Origin: Actinomadura sp. NBRC 104412
Lineage (GTDB): Bacteria; Actinomycetota; Actinomycetes; Streptosporangiales; Streptosporangiaceae
Assembly: GCF_030269515.1 (NCBI RefSeq)
Contig: NZ_BSTM01000042.1
Coordinates: 1 to 49,657 of the forward strand
Direction of reading: 5' to 3'
Length of the DNA stretch: 49,657 nucleotides
Shown one piece after another: positions 49,541 through 49,657 of the stretch. The translations under genes and the position numbers were made by a program. Positions within the stretch are counted from its first letter, which is position 1; every line of letters begins with the position of its first letter. The notes beneath the pieces were generated by a model that saw only the letters and a program-made list of their open reading frames with translations, was not told the origin of the DNA and searched no databases.

Positions 49541-49657
49541 TCAGCAGGCGTGAGCTTCGCGGGTTTGTAGCACGTGAATGGCCTTGGCCAGGTGCCCGGC
49601 GCGGTGCGGGCAGCAGCGCAGCTTGCGGAGGATCCGCCAGCTCTTGAGCTGGGCATT
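49541..49657 (-). CDS. C-terminal end of an IS5-type transposase (cut by the window)
   Basis: The minus strand from the window edge reads 38 codons, NAQLKSWRILRKLRCCPHRA through HLAKAIHVLQTREAHAC, then TGA (49541-49543). The pattern 'NAxLKxWRxLRKLRCCPxRA' is typical of the C-terminal end of DDE transposases of the IS5 type. It points toward the helicase gene and lies 85 bp after its stop. Only the end is visible, so it may be intact or a fragment. Confidence 0.6.
   Translation of the reverse strand, partial: NAQLKSWRILRKLRCCPHRAGHLAKAIHVLQTREAHAC

Overview
The window is 49.7 kb of very GC-rich actinobacterial DNA with strong G/C third-position bias. BldC, a DUF3073 protein, valine/leucine dehydrogenase, PurM/PurF/PurL/PurQ/PurS, LpqY-SugABC-like transport genes, a DUF4032 protein and a c-di-AMP riboswitch together point to a morphologically complex actinomycete. 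Streptosporangiales, possibly Thermomonosporaceae, is my best guess; this is inferred from gene content and style, not from a marker gene. No rRNA, tRNA or CRISPR array was found.

Layout. 1-124: end of an IS630-type element cut by the window. 0.17-2.0 kb: MarR regulator and homogentisate dioxygenase. 2.2-3.4 kb: L,D-transpeptidase lipoprotein. 3.4-9.1 kb (minus): DUF4032 protein and a sugar ABC importer whose binding-protein gene has an in-frame TGA in its signal peptide. 9.5-17.0 kb: repeat lipoprotein, odd tryptophan-rich membrane protein, pyrD, a methyltransferase, a peptidoglycan amidase, a small protein and a LacI regulator. 17.3-22.3 kb: TetR regulator, a ~0.8 kb tandem repeat array, bldC, a hypothetical gene, amino-acid dehydrogenase and a DUF3073 gene. 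22.7-27.1 kb (minus): SanA-like protein, purM, purF, a LamG protein and a sterol-carrier-like protein. 27.5-31.1 kb: a receptor Ser/Thr kinase, then a c-di-AMP riboswitch controlling a secreted coiled-coil, LAS-type peptidase-like protein. 31.4-36.1 kb (minus): purL with a long disordered N-terminal extension, purQ, an RsbW-like kinase and purS. 36.2-42.4 kb (plus): a beta-helix/two-TM protein, the branched-chain 2-oxoacid dehydrogenase operon (E1 alpha, E1 beta, E2) and an SDR. 42.5-49.5 kb: YgjP-like metallopeptidase and HsdR on the minus strand, divergent from a HelD/UvrD-like helicase with an extra C-terminal domain. The window ends inside an IS5-type transposase.

Functional links. Purine synthesis genes sit in two blocks (purMF and purSQL). 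Valine/leucine dehydrogenase and the Bkd complex can act in sequence on branched-chain amino acids. Cell-wall remodelling appears several times (Ldt, amidase, LAS peptidase, SanA-like protein, receptor kinase). The right end looks like an accessory, defence-like segment: type I R subunit without M or S in view, YgjP-like peptidase, helicase with a possible nuclease-like tail, and an IS at the border.

The most unusual structure is a ~195-bp non-coding repeat family. It occupies three tail-to-tail intergenic regions (17.96-18.77, 22.26-22.59 and 31.06-31.29 kb). One copy is split by a 180-bp MITE-like element with a TA duplication and a remnant of an IS5-type transposase.
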